Positions 42,938 to 51,652 of a stretch of 64,000 nucleotides of DNA are shown here, one piece after another; the stretch's first letter is position 1; each line of letters starts with the position of its first letter. The notes beneath the pieces are model-generated. The model was not told where the DNA came from, did no database searches, and worked only from the letters and a program-made list of their open reading frames with translations. Where the stretch lies: contig CAMAXZ010000010.1 of the NCBI GenBank assembly GCA_945862325.1, positions 53,487 to 117,486 of the forward strand, given 5' to 3'. The position numbers and the translations under genes are program-made. The DNA is from Klebsiella pneumoniae (lineage in GTDB: Bacteria > Myxococcota_A > UBA796 > SXON01).

Positions 42938-43836
42938 TGATCCAGGTTGAACACCCCCACACCCGGGTCGGCTTCGCCGGACTGGGGATCATGGGCTCGC
43001 GCATGGCGCGCCGGCTCGTCGGCGCAGGCTTCCCGACGTTCGTGTGGAACCGCACGCTCGAGCGCGCCGGCGAGATCGGCGGCGCGGTCGTGGCCACGTC
43101 CCCCGCGGCGCTCGCGGTCGACGTCGACGTCGTGTGTACCTGCCTCGCCGATCCCGCGGCGGTCGACGCCGTGTTCGGCGGGCCCGACGGCCTGCTCGTC
43201 GGCGCCCGCCCAGGCCAGCTCTTCATCGACTTCTCGACGATCGCGCCCGATCACGCGCGTCGCCTGGAAGAGCGGTGCGCGGCGGTGGGTGCGAGCTTCC
43301 TCGACGCCCCGGTCACCGGCTCCAAGGGAGGCGCGCAGCACGGCACGCTGGTGATCATGGTGGGCGGGGCCGACGCCGACGTCGCCCGGGCGGGGCCGGT
43401 GTTCGAGGCTGTGGGCGAGAAGGTCGTGCGCTGCGGCCCGGTCGGCGCGGGGAGCCAGGTCAAGCTGGCGGGCAATGCCCTGATCGCCGCGATGCTACAG
43501 TCGTTTTCCGAAGGCTTGCTCGCGACTTCGGCGGCCGGCCTCGACCCGCGCGTGTTCCTCGAGGTCGTGAAGGCTTCGGGGTACCGCTCGCCGTACTTCG
43601 AGTTCAAAGGCCGGCAGATCCTCGAGCGAGACTTCGACACGCACTTCGCGATCGACCTGATGCACAAGGACCTGGCGTTGTTCATCCAGACGGCGGCGCG
43701 CGACCGGGTGCCGACGCCGACCGCCGCCGCGGTGGCCGAGAGCTACACCCTCGCGCGCGCCGCGGGGAAGGGGCACCTCGACATCGCCGCGGTGATCACG
43801 GCGTACGAGGAGATCTGCGGACGGCGGGTCGAGTAG
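42937..43836 (+). CDS. NAD(P)-dependent beta-hydroxyacid dehydrogenase
   Basis: A 299-residue member of the 3-hydroxyisobutyrate/tartronate semialdehyde reductase family. The N-terminal Rossmann motif is VGFAGLGIMGSRMARRL; the substrate loop DAPVTGSKGGAQHGTLVIM and the catalytic Lys in GSQVKLAGNALI are intact; the C-terminal helical domain ends in YEEICGRRVE. The GSKGGA loop resembles the glyoxylate/succinate semialdehyde reductase branch. The ATG overlaps the aldolase stop (TGATG). Confidence 0.9.
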   Translation: MIQVEHPHTRVGFAGLGIMGSRMARRLVGAGFPTFVWNRTLERAGEIGGAVVATSPAALAVDVDVVCTCLADPAAVDAVFGGPDGLLVGARPGQLFIDFSTIAPDHARRLEERCAAVGASFLDAPVTGSKGGAQHGTLVIMVGGADADVARAGPVFEAVGEKVVRCGPVGAGSQVKLAGNALIAAMLQSFSEGLLATSAAGLDPRVFLEVVKASGYRSPYFEFKGRQILERDFDTHFAIDLMHKDLALFIQTAARDRVPTPTAAAVAESYTLARAAGKGHLDIAAVITAYEEICGRRVE

Positions 43837-43847
43837 CCCGGCAGGCC

Positions 43848-44372
43848 TTAGAAGAACTGCCAGTCGGTGACGACCTCGCCGCGCTGACGGCGCTGCGCGA
43901 TGAGGTACGCGTCGGCAGCGACGATGAGCGCGCCGACGCCGAGGCCGTACCCGGTGCACAAGGCGAGCACGAAGATGACGACGCCCTTGGTCATCTGCTT
44001 GTTGAAGAAGGCCTGCCCGGCGCCCGGAAGGAAGAGGGAGAGGATCGCCGCCGCGATGGGGTTGGGCGCGTCGAGCACGGTCGCGTCGGTGGAGGACGGC
44101 GGCGGGGAGGCCGACGGCGGCGCGGCCGACGGCGGCGCGGCGCTCGGGGTGTCGCTCGCCGGCGGCGCGCTGCCGCTGCCATACGGGGGCGGCGACCCGC
44201 TCCGTCGCGCGGCCGGAGTGGCGATGCGCGCTCCCGGGGGACCATCGTCGTCATCGATGAATGCGTCCGGATCGAACACGATCGTCGGCGAGGCGGTCAA
44301 GCCGGCCGTGCGCGGGGGCGGTCGGGACGGGTCGGCGGCGCCGTCGGCGTTCTTCTTGGGATCTTCTGCCAT
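43848..44372 (-). CDS. TM2-like membrane protein with Pro/Ser-rich N-terminus
   Basis: A 174-residue protein. The first 105 residues are low complexity (Pro, Ala, Ser, Asp) and predicted disordered. The C-terminal part has a TM2-like two-helix unit: NPIAAAILSLFLPGAGQAFF, a short basic turn NKQMTKG, then VVIFVLALCTGYGLGVGALIVAAD (part) and YLIAQRRQRGE. The ATG at 44372 is chosen; a GTG two codons upstream is possible. Function unknown; similar modules occur in signalling proteins of myxobacteria. Confidence 0.75.
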   Translation of the reverse strand: MAEDPKKNADGAADPSRPPPRTAGLTASPTIVFDPDAFIDDDDGPPGARIATPAARRSGSPPPYGSGSAPPASDTPSAAPPSAAPPSASPPPSSTDATVLDAPNPIAAAILSLFLPGAGQAFFNKQMTKGVVIFVLALCTGYGLGVGALIVAADAYLIAQRRQRGEVVTDWQFF

Positions 44373-44478
44373 ACGCACTCCCACGTATCGGGAGCCGTAA
44401 CGCGACGCCCGAGCGTCTTCGACCTCGATCCCGCCACTCTGCCCGGTGCTTCCGAGCGTCCCGCGCGCGTGGCGCGGC

Positions 44479-45135
44479 CTATGGCTTCTTCGGACCCTTC
44501 TCCGGCTCTTCGAACACCACCCTGACCGTGACCTCGCCGCTGAGCTCTTGGCCCTTCGCGAGGGTCGCCTTCTGCACGAGCGCCAGCGCGGGGGCCGCGA
44601 GCACGTCGGCGCATCGGACGACGATCGCGGAGCCGACCTTTCGCTTCTCGGTGTCCATCGACGCGCGCACGAGGCACGTGCCGCGCGCCGCGGCGATGCC
44701 CCGGGCCGACGCGGGGACCTTCGCGACCAGCGGCGCGGAGAACGCGGCGTCCGGCGCCAATGGGGTGACGTCGAACGGCCGCAAGAAGTACACCACCCGG
44801 GCGCCGGTGCTCTCCGCCTTCGGCTCGGCCCCGGCCCGTTCGAGCACCGCGAACACCGCTTCGACCTCGATCGAACGCGCTTCGGGCGACGGGTCGAAGC
44901 GGAACGCGCGGCCGGTGTCCTCGGCCGTGGCCACGAGCCCGGACGGGCAGCTCCGATCGACCTTCACGGCGGTCACGCCGCCTGTCCCGTCGACGCCGAG
45001 GGTCATGGCGCACGGCCAAACGCCACGTTCCGGCAGGAGATCGAGGTCGCGCACCACCGGCGCCTCGAGGTCGATGGACACGGGGTTGGCGCCAGCGGCG
45101 ACGGCGAGGGAGGCGGTGAGGACGAGGGAGAGCAT
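44479..45135 (-). CDS. Secreted protein with TonB-C-like segment
   Basis: A 218-residue exported protein (signal MLSLVLTASLAVAA). The middle contains ALVATAEDTGRAFRFDPSPEAR-type sequence (here GLVATAEDTGRAFRFDPS) followed by IEVEAVFAVLE, similar to the C-terminal domain of TonB, and a second, similar strand-helix-strand unit follows. Two Cys (CPSGL and CLVRAS) could pair. No TonB transmembrane anchor is present. It starts 50 bp after the PheS stop. Confidence 0.65.
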   Translation of the reverse strand: MLSLVLTASLAVAAGANPVSIDLEAPVVRDLDLLPERGVWPCAMTLGVDGTGGVTAVKVDRSCPSGLVATAEDTGRAFRFDPSPEARSIEVEAVFAVLERAGAEPKAESTGARVVYFLRPFDVTPLAPDAAFSAPLVAKVPASARGIAAARGTCLVRASMDTEKRKVGSAIVVRCADVLAAPALALVQKATLAKGQELSGEVTVRVVFEEPEKGPKKP

Positions 45136-45185
45136 TCCACGCCGCTAACAAGGCGCGGCAAAACCTCACGCCGTTCGACGCTCGG

Positions 45186-46190
45186 TCAGAACTGTCGCAC
45201 GAGGGACAGCCGGCCGTCGTAGAGGCGGCGAATGTCGTCGATGCCGTAGCGGAGCATGACCATGCGGTCGAAGCCCATCCCAAACGCGTAGGCCTGCCAC
45301 ACCTCCGGGTCGTGACCACACGCGCGAAGGACCGCGGGGTGCACGAGCCCGCCAGGAATAAGCTCGATCCAACCAGAGTGCTTGCAGACCGGGCAGCCGC
45401 GACCGCCGCAGAACACGCACTCGGCGTCGAGATCGAGGCCGGGCTCGACGAACGGGTAGAAGGCCGGGCGGAAGCGCGTCTTCAGTGGGCGACCCATGAG
45501 GCGCGCGACGAGGGTCTCGAGGGTGTGCTTGAGGTGCCCGACGTTCACCTCGCGGTCGACCACCAGCCCTTCGACCTGATTGAAGCTCGCGTGATGCGTG
45601 GCGTCGATGGTCTCGTTCCGGAACACGCGGCCGGGCGCGATGACCCGCAGGGGCGGCGCGTGGGTGCGCATGGTGCGGATCTGCACGCTGGAGGTGTGCG
45701 TGCGGGGGATCTCCCCGCGGTCGGTGTAGAACGTGTCCCACACGTCGCGCGCGGGGTGGTCCTTCGGGATGTTCAGGGCGTCGAAGTTGTGGAACGCGTC
45801 CTCGATCTCTGGGCCGGACGCCACCTCGAAGCCCATCGCAGTGAAGTGCTCGACCACCTCTTCGAGCAGGAGCGTGATCGGGTGCAGCCGCCCGAGGCGG
45901 TGCGACGCGGGCGCCGGCGCCGTCACGTCGACCCACCCGGCGGCGAGGCTCGCGTCCTCCGCCGCCGCCTCCAGCGCGGCGCGGCGGGCGTCGATGGCCG
46001 CCTGGGCGTCCGCCTTGAGCTGGTTGATACGCGCGCCTTCGACAGCCCGGGCGTCGGGTGCCAACGCGCCGAGCGACTTGAGGAGCTGCGTGATCGCGCC
46101 CTTCTTTCCGAGGAGGTGCACGCGTGCCTCTTCGAGGGCGCCGAGGTCGCGGGTTGCGCCGACGAGGCGCTCGATCTCCGCGCGATCCAT
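45186..46190 (-). CDS. pheS: Phenylalanyl-tRNA synthetase alpha chain
   Basis: A 334-residue catalytic subunit of PheRS. The N-terminal coiled coil (ARVHLLGKKGAITQLLKSLG) is followed by class II motif 2 (RVIAPGRVFRNETIDATHHASFNQ), and motif 3 (WQAYAFGMGFDRMVMLRYGIDDIR, part). The zinc-ribbon-like loop CVFCGGRGCPVCKHSGW seen in many PheS proteins is intact. ATG 46190 overlaps the DsbA-like stop (TGATG). pheT, its usual partner, is not next to it. Confidence 0.95.
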   Translation of the reverse strand: MDRAEIERLVGATRDLGALEEARVHLLGKKGAITQLLKSLGALAPDARAVEGARINQLKADAQAAIDARRAALEAAAEDASLAAGWVDVTAPAPASHRLGRLHPITLLLEEVVEHFTAMGFEVASGPEIEDAFHNFDALNIPKDHPARDVWDTFYTDRGEIPRTHTSSVQIRTMRTHAPPLRVIAPGRVFRNETIDATHHASFNQVEGLVVDREVNVGHLKHTLETLVARLMGRPLKTRFRPAFYPFVEPGLDLDAECVFCGGRGCPVCKHSGWIELIPGGLVHPAVLRACGHDPEVWQAYAFGMGFDRMVMLRYGIDDIRRLYDGRLSLVRQF

Positions 46191-47308
46191 CAGGCCCCCT
46201 TCCGTGCGAGCTCGCTGTCGATGATCAACTTGAACCGTTCGAACGGCAGGGCGCCCGACACCATGATGCCGTTGATGAAGAACGCCGGGGTCCCGGTGAC
46301 GCCGTAGCTGGCGCCTTCCGCCTGGTCGGCTCGGACCTCCGCTTCCATGGACACGTCCTGTCGGCACTTGCGCCACTTCGCGAGATCGAGCGCGATGTCC
46401 GCCGCGACGCGCTCGAGGTCGGCCTCCTGCAGCGCGCGCTGGTTCTTCATCAAGGCATCGTGCATCGGCCAATACTTGTCTTGTTTCGCGGCGCAGTTCG
46501 CGGCGACCGCCGCCGGGACGGCGCGGTCGTGGAAGTCGAGCGGGAAGTCGCGGAACTCCACGCGGACCTTGCCCTGGTACGCCGTGAGCACCTGGTCGAG
46601 CGCCTCACGAGCGGACCCGCAGTAGGGGCATTGAAACTCGGCGTACTGGACGATGACCACCGGCGCGTCCGCGGCGCCCTGAAACGGGTCGTCGGAGCTG
46701 GGCTTCACGTCGATGGACGGAAGGTTCGGGAAGGGGAGCGACACCTGCACGTCGTACTGCGCGCGCAGCGCATCGATGTAGGCGCCGAACCGCACGCTCT
46801 GCTTCTCTCGGAGCACCGCCTGCTCGACGTCGGGGCGCACGTCGTCGAGGGGGCGCCCGCCGAGGCGACGGGCGTTCGCGGCGTAGAGCTCCTGCACCTC
46901 GGCTTCGGTCGGCCGCGGTGTCTTCGCCTCGACCTCGGCGGCGAGGAGGGCGTCGACCCCGGACAGGCCTCGCGCTTTCGCCTCGGCTTCGAGCAAGGCA
47001 AGGTTGATCCGCTCGTCAAGCGCGGCGCGCTCGGTGTCGTACCGGCTGGTGAGGTACTCCGACTCGAGGCGCACGAGCTCGTTTCGAATCGCGCCGGTGA
47101 CGTCCGCGTAGGCGCTCGTTCCGCCGCGCCAGGTCGCCACGGTCGTCCCGGGTTCGATCGTCGGGAGCGGCGCGGGCGCGGCGGCGACGGCCGGGGCCAC
47201 CAGTCGGGACACGACGGGCGTCGCGACGGGCGTCGAGGCGGGCGTCGAGGCGGCCGGCGCGGATGGGCCCGCGCACGCGGCGAGGAGGACCAGGAGGAAC
47301 GCGTACAC
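46190..47308 (-). CDS. DsbA-like lipoprotein with SurA-like N-terminal domain
   Basis: A 372-residue lipoprotein (MYAFLLVLLAA before Cys). After a Pro/Ala/Thr-rich linker, residues 60-180 read as a SurA/PpiC-type helical chaperone segment (INLALLEAEAKARGL, PTEAEVQELYAANARRLG). The C-terminal 180 residues are a DsbA/thioredoxin_4 domain with EFQCPYCGSA (active site CPYC), and GVTGTPAFFINGIMVSG as the cis-Pro loop. It should handle disulfides of outer-membrane or periplasmic proteins, with the helical part binding unfolded clients. Coupled to pheS by a 1 bp overlap, though the functions differ. Confidence 0.88.
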   Translation of the reverse strand: MYAFLLVLLAACAGPSAPAASTPASTPVATPVVSRLVAPAVAAAPAPLPTIEPGTTVATWRGGTSAYADVTGAIRNELVRLESEYLTSRYDTERAALDERINLALLEAEAKARGLSGVDALLAAEVEAKTPRPTEAEVQELYAANARRLGGRPLDDVRPDVEQAVLREKQSVRFGAYIDALRAQYDVQVSLPFPNLPSIDVKPSSDDPFQGAADAPVVIVQYAEFQCPYCGSAREALDQVLTAYQGKVRVEFRDFPLDFHDRAVPAAVAANCAAKQDKYWPMHDALMKNQRALQEADLERVAADIALDLAKWRKCRQDVSMEAEVRADQAEGASYGVTGTPAFFINGIMVSGALPFERFKLIIDSELARKGA

Positions 47309-47400
47309 GAAGGCTCCGCGGGAGGCGCGGGTCTAACGCGTGACCGGCCGGCGCGGCGTTCGGCGCTGGCTCGGGCCGGTCGGCGCGGTAGACTGCCCGT

Positions 47401-50400
47401 GTGTCCGTCGATGCGCTCCCCGCTCGTGTAGGCCCCTACCGCGTGATCCGTGCGGTCGCCGAGGGCGGGATGTCCGTCGTGTACGAGGTCCGTGACCCGG
47501 AGACGGGCCGCCCGTTCGCCGCGAAGGTGCTGCGCGCGGCCACCGGGAGCTACGCGCGCTTCGCGCGGGAGTACCGCGCGCTCGGGCTGCTCGATCATCC
47601 CAACGTGGTGCGGGTGTACCGCTACGGCTTGACCGAGCAGGGCGCCCCGTACCTGGTCATGGAGCTGCTGGACGGCGTGCCGGCGCAGGTTCGCGTCAAA
47701 AACTTAGGCCGATCCGGCGATCCGGTGCGCACCGTCGAGGCGGTGCGTATCGCGCTGCACGTCTCGCGCGCGCTGTCCTATGTCCATGCGCGTGGGGTGG
47801 TGCACCGCGATCTGAAGAGTAGCAACGTCATCGTTCTGGCAGATGGCGTCGTCAAGGTGCTCGACTTCGGCACCATCCGGCTCTTGGACGGCGCCGAGCA
47901 CCTCACGGAGCCGGGCGAGTTCGTCGGCACCTTCCACTACGCGAGCCCCGAGCAGCTCACCGGGGGGCAAGTCACCGCCGCGTCCGACCTGTACGGGCTC
48001 GGCGTCCTGTTCTACCGGATGCTGACGGGCCGCCGGCCGTTCGAAGCCGACACCCCGCATGGGCTCGCGCGGCTCCACCTCGAGACCATCCCGCCGTCCC
48101 CACGGGAGCTCGTCCCGACCATCCCGGAGTCCGTCTCCGACCTGGCGATGCAGCTCATCGCGAAGGCGCCCGAGCAGCGCCCCGCCGACGCCGCAGCCGT
48201 CGTGGTGGCGTTGCAGGCCATCGGCGACGCGCTCGCCGACCCGACGGCCAGCGCCCGCCCGCTCCCGGTCCGGGCCCTCGTCCGGCCGGCGCTGGTCAAA
48301 GCGGCGCGGGCCCTGCTCGACACGGATCTTCCCGGCGCCGCGCTGCTCTTCGTCGGCCCGGACGCGTCCGGGCGTGGGCGGGTCGTCGACTCGGCCTTGG
48401 ACGAGGCGCGGGCCCGCGGGTGCCGGGTGTTCCCGGTGCGCTTCGGCGGCGAGCGTCGTCCGCTGGTCGCGCTCGCGGCGGCCGTCGCGGCCACGTTCCC
48501 CGTTCAGGACGACGGGCTCGACGACGAGGCGCTCGAGGCGTGGGCCGGCGACCACGCGGAGCCGACGACCGGCGATTCGTTCAGCTTCGCCTCCGGCGCT
48601 GGCGGGGCGCGACCGGTTCGGGACGTCCGGCTCGCCACGGAGCACGCCGAGCTGGCGACCCTCCTCGCAGAGCGGGCCCGCCAGGACCCCATGCCCGTGG
48701 TGATCGGCGTGCGCGACCTCTGGCTCGGCGCGCCGGCGGAGGTCGAGGCGCTGCTGTCCGTCATGCGTGCGCTGGCCGACGACGAAGCGCGAGTCGTGCT
48801 CTTCGGGGCGTGGCTCGACGGGCCTCTCCCGCTCACCTGGGGGGCCGCGCGCACGGTGTCCGTGCCGCCGCTGAACATCGCCGAGGTCGCGGAGGCGGCC
48901 ACGCGCGCCGTGGGTGCCGGCGCCGTCGGGCCCGAGCTCGTGCGGAGGCTGCTCGCGGCGACGGGCGGGCGCGCGGCGCTCGTCGAGGCGCTCGCGCGGA
49001 GCCTGCATCGGCGCGCGGTGGGCGAGGCGGCCGTGGTCATCCCCGACACCGTGTCGGACGCGATCGCCCTGGCGGTGGAGGCGTACGCCGCGCCGGCGCG
49101 CCGGGTCCTCGAAGCCGTCGCGCTCGCCGAGGGCGAGCTCACCGTGACCGAGGTCGCCTGGGCGGTGGACGAAGCGCCGGACCTGACGGCATCACACCTC
49201 CGCGCCCTCCGCGCCGACGGCGTGCTCGTCGAGGTGGGCGGGCGCTGGCACGTCGGCGTGGGGATCATCGCGGATCTCGTGCGTGCGCGGCTCCGAGCGC
49301 CGCGTCGCCTGCTCCTCTGTCGACGCCTCGCCGACGCCCTCGGGGGTCGGCCGGCCAACGAGAGGATCGCCGAGGTCCTGGTCGAGGCGGGGCGGACCGA
49401 GGAAGCCGCGCGCGGCGGCGTCGCCTGGGCCGAGCCGCTGATCCGCGACAATCGGCAGGCGGAAGCAGTGGGCCTGCTCGCGCGCCTCGCGACCGCACGA
49501 GGGCTCGGCGCGGCGGAGGCCGACGTGTGGCGGGCGTACGCGGCGTGCCTCGTCGAGCTGCGCCCGAGCGACCCCGAGGCGGAGCGCGCGGTTCGTCGGG
49601 CGCTGGCGCTTGCGGCGACCCCGGGCGCCCGCGGCGACGCGGGCTTGCACGCCGCGCGCCTCGCGCGCTCCCGAGACGATGTGGCCGGCGAGCGGCAGCG
49701 CCTCGTGGAGGCCTTGAACGACCTCAACACCGCGGGGGACACCGAGCGCGCCGCGCTCGCCTTGGAGCGCCTCGCGGAGACGTGCGCGCTCCTCGGCGAG
49801 CTCGGCCAGGCGCGCACCTACGCCGAGACCGCCGTGCGCGGCCGCGCCAATGGCCGCGGGTCGGGCGTGCTCACACGGATCCTCGCGGACCTCGGCGACC
49901 TCCGGCGGGCCGAGAATGCGGGGGTGCTCGCCTGCCGCCACGCCGAGGGGGTGAGCGGGCTGCGCGCCGCGTCGGCCCTCTCTCGCGTGCTGCGGCTCCA
50001 GGGGCGGCTGACCGAGGCGCGCGCTCACGTCGAGCCCCATGTGGCGCGTGCCCGCATCGAAGCCTCGCCGGGCCTCGTGTGCGCCCTGCTCCTCGCCGCC
50101 GCCCGCGTGGACATCGACCTCTGGCGCCTGGGGCAAGCCCGCGAGCGCCTCTCGATGGCGATGGACGTCACACGCGACCGCCCGCCCGCGGCGCTCGACG
50201 CCCAGCTCGCGGTCCAGCGCGCGCGCCTCGCCCGGCTGTCGGGCGACGAGGGCGCGGCGGTCCAGCTCCTCCGCGACGCGCTCCAGCGTGCCGACACGCG
50301 GGGGTTCGTTCTGCACGCCGCGCACCTCGGAGCGGTCCTCGCCACGCTCGAGTACCCGCACACCCCGGGCCCCGCGGCGACCGCGCTCCGGGAGTGCATG

Positions 50401-50739
50401 AACGTCCTCGTACGCGTCGACTCCCCGCCCGCGATCGCCGACGTCGCGGCGTTGGCCGAGGCGCGGGGGATGGCGGAGGCGGCCGGCTACGCGACCCTCG
50501 AAGAGCTGTGGGGGCCCGCGCGCGCCTGGTTGGAGGCGCAGCCCGCTCGCCTGGCACGGATGGACTGGCTGCTCGCGTGTCGGCGCCGCGCCTCGGCGGC
50601 GGGGGACCGCCCCACCGCCGACGCCTACCTGAAGCGCGCCAGGGCGCTCCACGCGCAGCTCCGGGCGCTGTTGTCGTTCGAGGACGACGCCGCGATGGCG
50701 GTGCACCCGCTGCGCGAGACGCTCGGAGGCGTCGGATAG
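47401..50739 (+). CDS. Ser/Thr protein kinase with ATPase-like and TPR-like regions
   Basis: A 1112-residue Hanks-type kinase. Kinase domain at about 11-275: AEGGMSVVYE (Gly-rich loop), AAKVL (Lys), VVHRDLKSSN, LDFGTIR, SPEQLTG, and ASDLYGLGVLFYRMLTG; all catalytic residues present. Residues 300-560 resemble a STAND-type ATPase with a degenerate P-loop (FVGPDASGRGRVV, no Lys). From about 660 to 1090 the Ala/Arg/Leu-rich helices look like TPR repeats. No transmembrane segment. GTG at 47401 lies 6 nt after TAGACT (47389-47394), no Shine-Dalgarno, so apparently leaderless. First gene of a rightward run of five. Confidence 0.92.
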   Translation: MSVDALPARVGPYRVIRAVAEGGMSVVYEVRDPETGRPFAAKVLRAATGSYARFAREYRALGLLDHPNVVRVYRYGLTEQGAPYLVMELLDGVPAQVRVKNLGRSGDPVRTVEAVRIALHVSRALSYVHARGVVHRDLKSSNVIVLADGVVKVLDFGTIRLLDGAEHLTEPGEFVGTFHYASPEQLTGGQVTAASDLYGLGVLFYRMLTGRRPFEADTPHGLARLHLETIPPSPRELVPTIPESVSDLAMQLIAKAPEQRPADAAAVVVALQAIGDALADPTASARPLPVRALVRPALVKAARALLDTDLPGAALLFVGPDASGRGRVVDSALDEARARGCRVFPVRFGGERRPLVALAAAVAATFPVQDDGLDDEALEAWAGDHAEPTTGDSFSFASGAGGARPVRDVRLATEHAELATLLAERARQDPMPVVIGVRDLWLGAPAEVEALLSVMRALADDEARVVLFGAWLDGPLPLTWGAARTVSVPPLNIAEVAEAATRAVGAGAVGPELVRRLLAATGGRAALVEALARSLHRRAVGEAAVVIPDTVSDAIALAVEAYAAPARRVLEAVALAEGELTVTEVAWAVDEAPDLTASHLRALRADGVLVEVGGRWHVGVGIIADLVRARLRAPRRLLLCRRLADALGGRPANERIAEVLVEAGRTEEAARGGVAWAEPLIRDNRQAEAVGLLARLATARGLGAAEADVWRAYAACLVELRPSDPEAERAVRRALALAATPGARGDAGLHAARLARSRDDVAGERQRLVEALNDLNTAGDTERAALALERLAETCALLGELGQARTYAETAVRGRANGRGSGVLTRILADLGDLRRAENAGVLACRHAEGVSGLRAASALSRVLRLQGRLTEARAHVEPHVARARIEASPGLVCALLLAAARVDIDLWRLGQARERLSMAMDVTRDRPPAALDAQLAVQRARLARLSGDEGAAVQLLRDALQRADTRGFVLHAAHLGAVLATLEYPHTPGPAATALRECMNVLVRVDSPPAIADVAALAEARGMAEAAGYATLEELWGPARAWLEAQPARLARMDWLLACRRRASAAGDRPTADAYLKRARALHAQLRALLSFEDDAAMAVHPLRETLGGVG

Positions 50740-50764
50740 GCCGCCGATCGGATACGGCAAAGCG

Positions 50765-51652
50765 ATGTTGGAGCCGAGCGTCGTCGACGACTACTCCGTG
50801 TTCCTCGCCCGGCGATTCCCCGGGGCCCTCCCCCAGATCGCGCGTGCGGCGGGTCTACGGGCCGACCAGGCGGACGCCGCGGCGTGGCGCGCGGTGCTGG
50901 CGCACCTCGATCGCGCGTCCGCGCGTCGTCTCGCCGATGTGCTCCAGCTCGCCGCGCCCACGGACGGTGCGATCGCGGTCGTGTGTCGGGAGTTGCGGGG
51001 TCATCGGGCGTTGATGCGCGATGTCCTGCTCGGGCTCGGCATCGCGGGCGTCGGGACGGCCATCGTGCTCGCGGTGATGGGTGACGGGGCGTCGCCCAGC
51101 GCCGGGGCACCGTCGGCCATCGGCGCGCCGGAGCCCAAGGCGGCGGAGGCGGCTTCGGCGTCGCCGGGGTTCATCGGGCCCGCGGTGCCGCCCACCCCTC
51201 CCGCGGTCGCGCCGGTGCCGGTGGTCGGGCCCGCGCCACCCTCGCCCGCGGAGCTCGCCGCGTCCGCTCCGCCCGTCGCCGCTCCTCCGCCGCCGCTGTT
51301 GCCGTTGTCACCGGAGGCGCGCCGCGCCGCCGCGATGGCGCTGCTCGTCACCCCGGCGCCTCCGCCCGGGGCGCGCATCGAACGATGGGGCGACCCCGTC
51401 ATCTGTGACTCGCGAAAGGGCAAGATCGCCGGATGGTGGTCGGCCGGCACCGCGTACGACGGTCGTCACGGCGTCCCGATGATCCTCAAGCGTGGCATCA
51501 CGGTCCGCGGCGGTGTCCCGGGCACGAAGGCCTACAAGCAGAAGCGCTGCGTGTTGCCCGCGGGGGCGATCGTGTGGGTGGGCGAGGGGGCCTGGGAGAC
51601 GACCAAGGGGTGGTGGATCCCGTACCGCTCCGGCGACTTCCTCGGGACGTGA
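50765..51652 (+). CDS. Membrane protein with Pro-rich linker, unknown function
   Basis: A 295-residue protein. Residues 1-85 are a helical cytoplasmic part (SVVDDYSVFLARRFPGALPQ), then one transmembrane helix at about 87-107 (VLLGLGIAGVGTAIVLAVMG), a Pro/Ala-rich linker to about 200, and an 85-residue C-terminal domain outside the membrane (VICDSRKGKIAGWWSAGTAYDG, KQKRCVLPAGAIVWVGEGAWETTKGWW). Two Cys there may pair. No family recognised. A GATACG box lies 8 nt before the ATG. The architecture suits a receptor or kinase partner, as inference. Confidence 0.7.
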   Translation: MLEPSVVDDYSVFLARRFPGALPQIARAAGLRADQADAAAWRAVLAHLDRASARRLADVLQLAAPTDGAIAVVCRELRGHRALMRDVLLGLGIAGVGTAIVLAVMGDGASPSAGAPSAIGAPEPKAAEAASASPGFIGPAVPPTPPAVAPVPVVGPAPPSPAELAASAPPVAAPPPPLLPLSPEARRAAAMALLVTPAPPPGARIERWGDPVICDSRKGKIAGWWSAGTAYDGRHGVPMILKRGITVRGGVPGTKAYKQKRCVLPAGAIVWVGEGAWETTKGWWIPYRSGDFLGT

